Shown here: positions 33,623 to 36,371 of the stretch, piece by piece
How the letters are laid out: every line of letters begins with the position of its first letter
How positions within the stretch are numbered: the first letter of the stretch is position 1
Assembly (NCBI GenBank): GCA_903921675.1
Contig: CAIXQW010000116.1
Coordinates: forward strand, 1-36,371
Length of the DNA: 36,371 bases
Direction: 5' to 3'
Origin: an uncultured bacterium
GTDB lineage: Bacteria > Bacteroidota > Bacteroidia > Chitinophagales > Chitinophagaceae
Position numbers and translations under genes: made by a program
Notes under the pieces: generated by a model
Told to the model about the DNA's origin: nothing
Database searches by the model: none
Seen by the model: only the letters and a program-made list of their open reading frames with translations

Positions 33623-35884
33623 TTATCGCATCAACAAAACATCACGCTTGTATGTTTTTTTAGTTCCATCTTTTAGCTCCATTGTTAAGATGTAAATGTA
33701 AGTATCTATATCACATTTTTTACCATTAAAGGTTCCGTTCCAACCTTTGTCTTTTATGGACTGACTATTATAAATTTCTTGTCCCCATCTATTATATATT
33801 AACATGGAAAAATATGTAATATCTCCTTCGTCAAAAAAAACAGGTTTAAAATAATCATTATTCCCATCTCCATTTGGTGTAAATGCATTTGGCTGGTAAA
33901 TGCAATCGATATCTCCTAATATTTGTTTTACTACAGATGTAGAACAAACACCAGCCACACTAGCAGTTAATGTATAATCACCTGGATGAGTTACCACAAT
34001 ACTTTTGCCAGTTTCTCCCGTGCTCCAAAGATAATCTACAGCAATATTGTCATTGTAAATATCTGTCAATGTAATTTTATCCTTACCTGGGCATATCACT
34101 TCTGGGCCACCTAAATCTAAACCTGGGAAAGGATGTATTGTTATTTCTTTTGTGTCTTGCAAATTTGGACAAATTGCATAATTGGCATTTAATACAACAT
34201 TATATACTCCAGGTTTTGTGTAAAAATGGTCTAAACTTGGCCTGCTATCTAATGTTCCATCTCCAAAATCCCAATCATTTTTAATTGTATTTGTACTTAA
34301 TACAGATTGAAAATTAATTATATCACCAACACATGCTACTGTTTTATTGCTATTGATTTTTGCACTTGGAGCGCCATCTACCCATACTATTTTTGTGGAT
34401 ACATCCGTGCAACCGAACATATCTGTAATGGTAAGCGTAATTGTTTGCCAACCAGTAATTGAAGTATTATAGGTATGTGTAATATTTAAACTTGTGTATG
34501 TAGTACCATCACCCATATCCCATAAATAAGTAATAGTATTACCAGAGCTTGTATTGTTTGTGGTTACTTGGCTGCCACTGCAAAGGCTATCTGGTGTAAC
34601 AGTAAATGCAGAAATAACAGGAGTAGGATTTAGTATTACTGGATGAGAAATAGAAGTAGTACAACCAGGTGCCATAGCTGTAAGTGTTGCAGTAAATGGA
34701 CCTAAACTAGTATAGGTGTGTACCGGATTAGTTATAATATCAGTATTTCCATCTCCAAAATCCCATAGGTAACTAGTAGCATAAAGGCTTTGGTTTGTAA
34801 AAGTTGTAATACCTCCATTGCAAAAAGCTACAGAGGATAATGTGAAATTTGGAATAACTGTATTTACATATAAATGTTTATAAGGGCTAATGGCATTGCC
34901 ACAACCCTGGCCAGTAGTTGTATCGCCAATAATTACATAAACAGCCATTTCTTGGGTTGGCCAATAATTAAATGTTGCACCTGTATCTAAGCATAAGTTT
35001 GTAGCACTATCCATCCAATAAATGGTAGGATTTGTGCTGCTAAGAACAGCGCCAGCAGGCACAAAACTCCAAGTGTCATTAGAGGCTGTCCATTGGGTGC
35101 CATTTCTTCCTGGTACAGTATATGCTTTAGTGCCATTGGCATTTTGTATACCCTCATAAGCCAAACCTCCATTCCATGAACTACATAGTGGTTTGTTTAA
35201 AATATTAATTTCTATTTCATTTGTGCTTTCATACAAAACAATTTGCTGGCTTGCAATTAAACTCGTGCAACTAAACATTGGATTATCATACCAGCTAATT
35301 ACCATTTTTCTGCATGGGGCCGTGCCATATACATCCCAACTAATTACACTAGAAGTAGATGCTGGTGGGTAAATATCGTGGTAAGGACTACAAATAGTAT
35401 TATTTAATGTGATATTATTTGCAGGCATTGGGCCAAAAGTTGTAGAAGCCCAAGTATTTATCAATGTAGCTTGAGATATATCAAAAGAAATCTGCCCATT
35501 GTTGCCTACAATAAAATTATTGTATTGTTGCCCAAAAAAACAAAATTTAAAAGGCAATGCAAATGATTCACTCCAATAATCATCTACTGTGCTTAGGTTT
35601 ACTTTGCCACTAAATGTAATAGTAGTTGGTATGTTGCCACCAGTCCAAGGGCTAGGGTTAAAAGTTGCATTTTGTACCACAGCATAAGTATCTGTATTAG
35701 GGTAGCCAATACCACTAGTGCCAGAATAATTTAGATATAAATGAACTCCATCGTTACAAAAATTGATATCATCACCAAGTATTTGAATTGTAGAATTTGG
35801 ACCAGAACCTGTACATGCCAAATTTTGAGCATTTGCGAACAATGCAAACAAAAAACAGCTAAAGAGTAAAATTATTTTTTTCAT
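33623..35884 (-). CDS. Large PKD-domain surface protein with T9SS type B (CHU_C) sorting domain
   Basis: 753 residues. Signal peptide 1-19 (ends ALFANA). Residues about 20-270 form a beta-rich N-terminal domain with FKFCFFGQQYNNFIVGNNGQ, which resembles nidogen-like (NIDO) surface domains of Bacteroidota. Then come an Ig-like module (about 270-345), three PKD domains (about 345-590) with WDFGDG or WDMGDG cores (SYLWDFGDGNTD, TYLWDMGDGTTY, NDWDFGDGTLDS), another beta module with YLWSTGETG (about 595-660), and a gliding-motility-associated C-terminal domain (about 663-753: PNAFTPNGDGNNDYF, IYNRWGQEIY, ending KRDVLLMR). This last part is the type B T9SS sorting domain. The protein is expected on the cell surface or released, with an adhesive or binding role. 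It is convergent with sdaA (50-base gap, no clear terminator). Confidence 0.93.
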   Translation of the reverse strand: MKKIILLFSCFLFALFANAQNLACTGSGPNSTIQILGDDINFCNDGVHLYLNYSGTSGIGYPNTDTYAVVQNATFNPSPWTGGNIPTTITFSGKVNLSTVDDYWSESFALPFKFCFFGQQYNNFIVGNNGQISFDISQATLINTWASTTFGPMPANNITLNNTICSPYHDIYPPASTSSVISWDVYGTAPCRKMVISWYDNPMFSCTSLIASQQIVLYESTNEIEINILNKPLCSSWNGGLAYEGIQNANGTKAYTVPGRNGTQWTASNDTWSFVPAGAVLSSTNPTIYWMDSATNLCLDTGATFNYWPTQEMAVYVIIGDTTTGQGCGNAISPYKHLYVNTVIPNFTLSSVAFCNGGITTFTNQSLYATSYLWDFGDGNTDIITNPVHTYTSLGPFTATLTAMAPGCTTSISHPVILNPTPVISAFTVTPDSLCSGSQVTTNNTSSGNTITYLWDMGDGTTYTSLNITHTYNTSITGWQTITLTITDMFGCTDVSTKIVWVDGAPSAKINSNKTVACVGDIINFQSVLSTNTIKNDWDFGDGTLDSRPSLDHFYTKPGVYNVVLNANYAICPNLQDTKEITIHPFPGLDLGGPEVICPGKDKITLTDIYNDNIAVDYLWSTGETGKSIVVTHPGDYTLTASVAGVCSTSVVKQILGDIDCIYQPNAFTPNGDGNNDYFKPVFFDEGDITYFSMLIYNRWGQEIYNSQSIKDKGWNGTFNGKKCDIDTYIYILTMELKDGTKKTYKRDVLLMR

Positions 35885-36262
35885 TTTGTGCTAATATTAA
35901 ATTGGTAGCATTGCTAAAGACGGCGATTAATGCTAATTAGTTAGAAGAAATGCTGAAAATACAAGATAAAGTTAAGTGTTTTGATCCGAAAAGTATAATA
36001 AATAGCTAAATCGTTGGCGATAAACTGTATTATTGCTCGAAACCTATATTTTTCAATATTTGCTATTCTGTAATCTAATGAAATTTTAATACCAGAATGT
36101 GGTAGTTAAAAAACAGATTGCTGTTTGCTATGCAATGGTAAAACTTTCAATTACAAAATATAGGGTGTGAAATCGATTTTTTAAAAAATCATATAAATTG
36201 GTGGTTTTTAATTTGCCTTTTTTAAATTACTGCATCTCCTTAAATACCTACTTCATATTATA
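35885..36262. other. Intergenic stretch upstream of the PKD protein gene
   Basis: AT-rich, no gene found on either strand. It must contain the promoter of the minus-strand gene starting at 35884, but no exact TAnnTTTG is seen close to that start. One perfect AT-rich palindrome, GATTTTTTAAAAAATC, lies at 36175-36190. Confidence 0.5.
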
Positions 36263-36371
36263 ATGCTAACAATTGCATCTTTAGTTGGCTTCTCTTCTGT
36301 TGCTATTTTTTACGTAATGCAAATTTTAGCAGATTCTATAAAAGGATTGTTTTCTTTTTCCATATTGCAAA
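36263..36371 (+). CDS. Possible start of a membrane protein, cut by the window edge
   Basis: From ATG 36263 the frame stays open to the end and begins MLTIASLVGFSSVAIFYVMQ, a hydrophobic stretch that could be a first membrane helix. No good promoter box is next to it; a weak TTAATTTG ends about 47 bases upstream. With only 36 codons it may be chance. Confidence 0.25.
   Translation, partial: MLTIASLVGFSSVAIFYVMQILADSIKGLFSFSILQ

Noticed and set aside
36338-36371. Minus-strand start (ATGGAAAAAGAAAACAAT) at the right edge
   Set aside because: The frame ends after 17 codons, so it is not supported as a gene.

Overview
The window is chromosomal DNA from a low-GC member of the Bacteroidota, most likely from the Chitinophagales/Saprospirales side of the phylum, although that rank is only a guess. 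The evidence is an AT-rich genome, no Shine-Dalgarno-like starts, and the Bacteroidota promoter element TAnnTTTG just upstream of many genes. It also encodes several large surface proteins built from SprB, PKD, GEVED and HYR-like modules that end in type IX secretion (T9SS) sorting domains, and the gliding/T9SS lipoprotein GldJ.

Layout: 1-1716 is the 3' part of a surface protein with near-identical 252-bp repeats. 1831-3927 is a choice-of-anchor V/SprB-repeat protein. 4483-6519 holds tatC, then rpiB and a Mn-type superoxide dismutase as a probable pair. 6687-12123 is a minus-strand block: PD40 beta-propeller protein, S41 processing peptidase, glnS and a secreted archaemetzincin-like protease. 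12574-17673 holds two consecutive SprB-repeat T9SS cargo proteins. 17813-19971 holds a tiny membrane protein, a PKD-domain T9SS cargo (minus) and a crotonase (minus). 20076-22415 holds uvrC, the remnant of a deleted membrane-protein gene, and a winged-helix regulator. 22467-25357 holds an SDR protein, an ALDH8-type aldehyde dehydrogenase and a RidA-like deaminase, which together look like the aminomuconate end of tryptophan/kynurenine breakdown. 25443-29527 holds a Bax-inhibitor-1 protein, gltX (minus), a polysaccharide deacetylase and tatD. 29720-33572 holds gldJ, def and an L-serine dehydratase. 33623-35884 (minus) is a large PKD protein with a type B sorting domain. The last 490 bases hold no secure gene.

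How it works together: five or six genes make exported cell-surface proteins. Three carry type A-like C-terminal sorting domains, one carries type B, and one has a degenerate type A-like tail. gldJ supplies a component that T9SS and gliding need. The rest is housekeeping (translation, DNA repair, protein maturation, oxidative stress) plus the small catabolic cluster. Terminators with clear hairpins and T tracts separate most transcription units.

I found no CRISPR array, tRNA, rRNA, insertion sequence, prophage or recognisable defence system. The points most worth a second look are the SDR protein that lacks the usual catalytic Tyr and Lys inside the aminomuconate cluster, the secreted archaemetzincin with a shifted cysteine spacing, the truncated gene before the winged-helix regulator, and promoters placed so close to start codons that the messages should be nearly leaderless.
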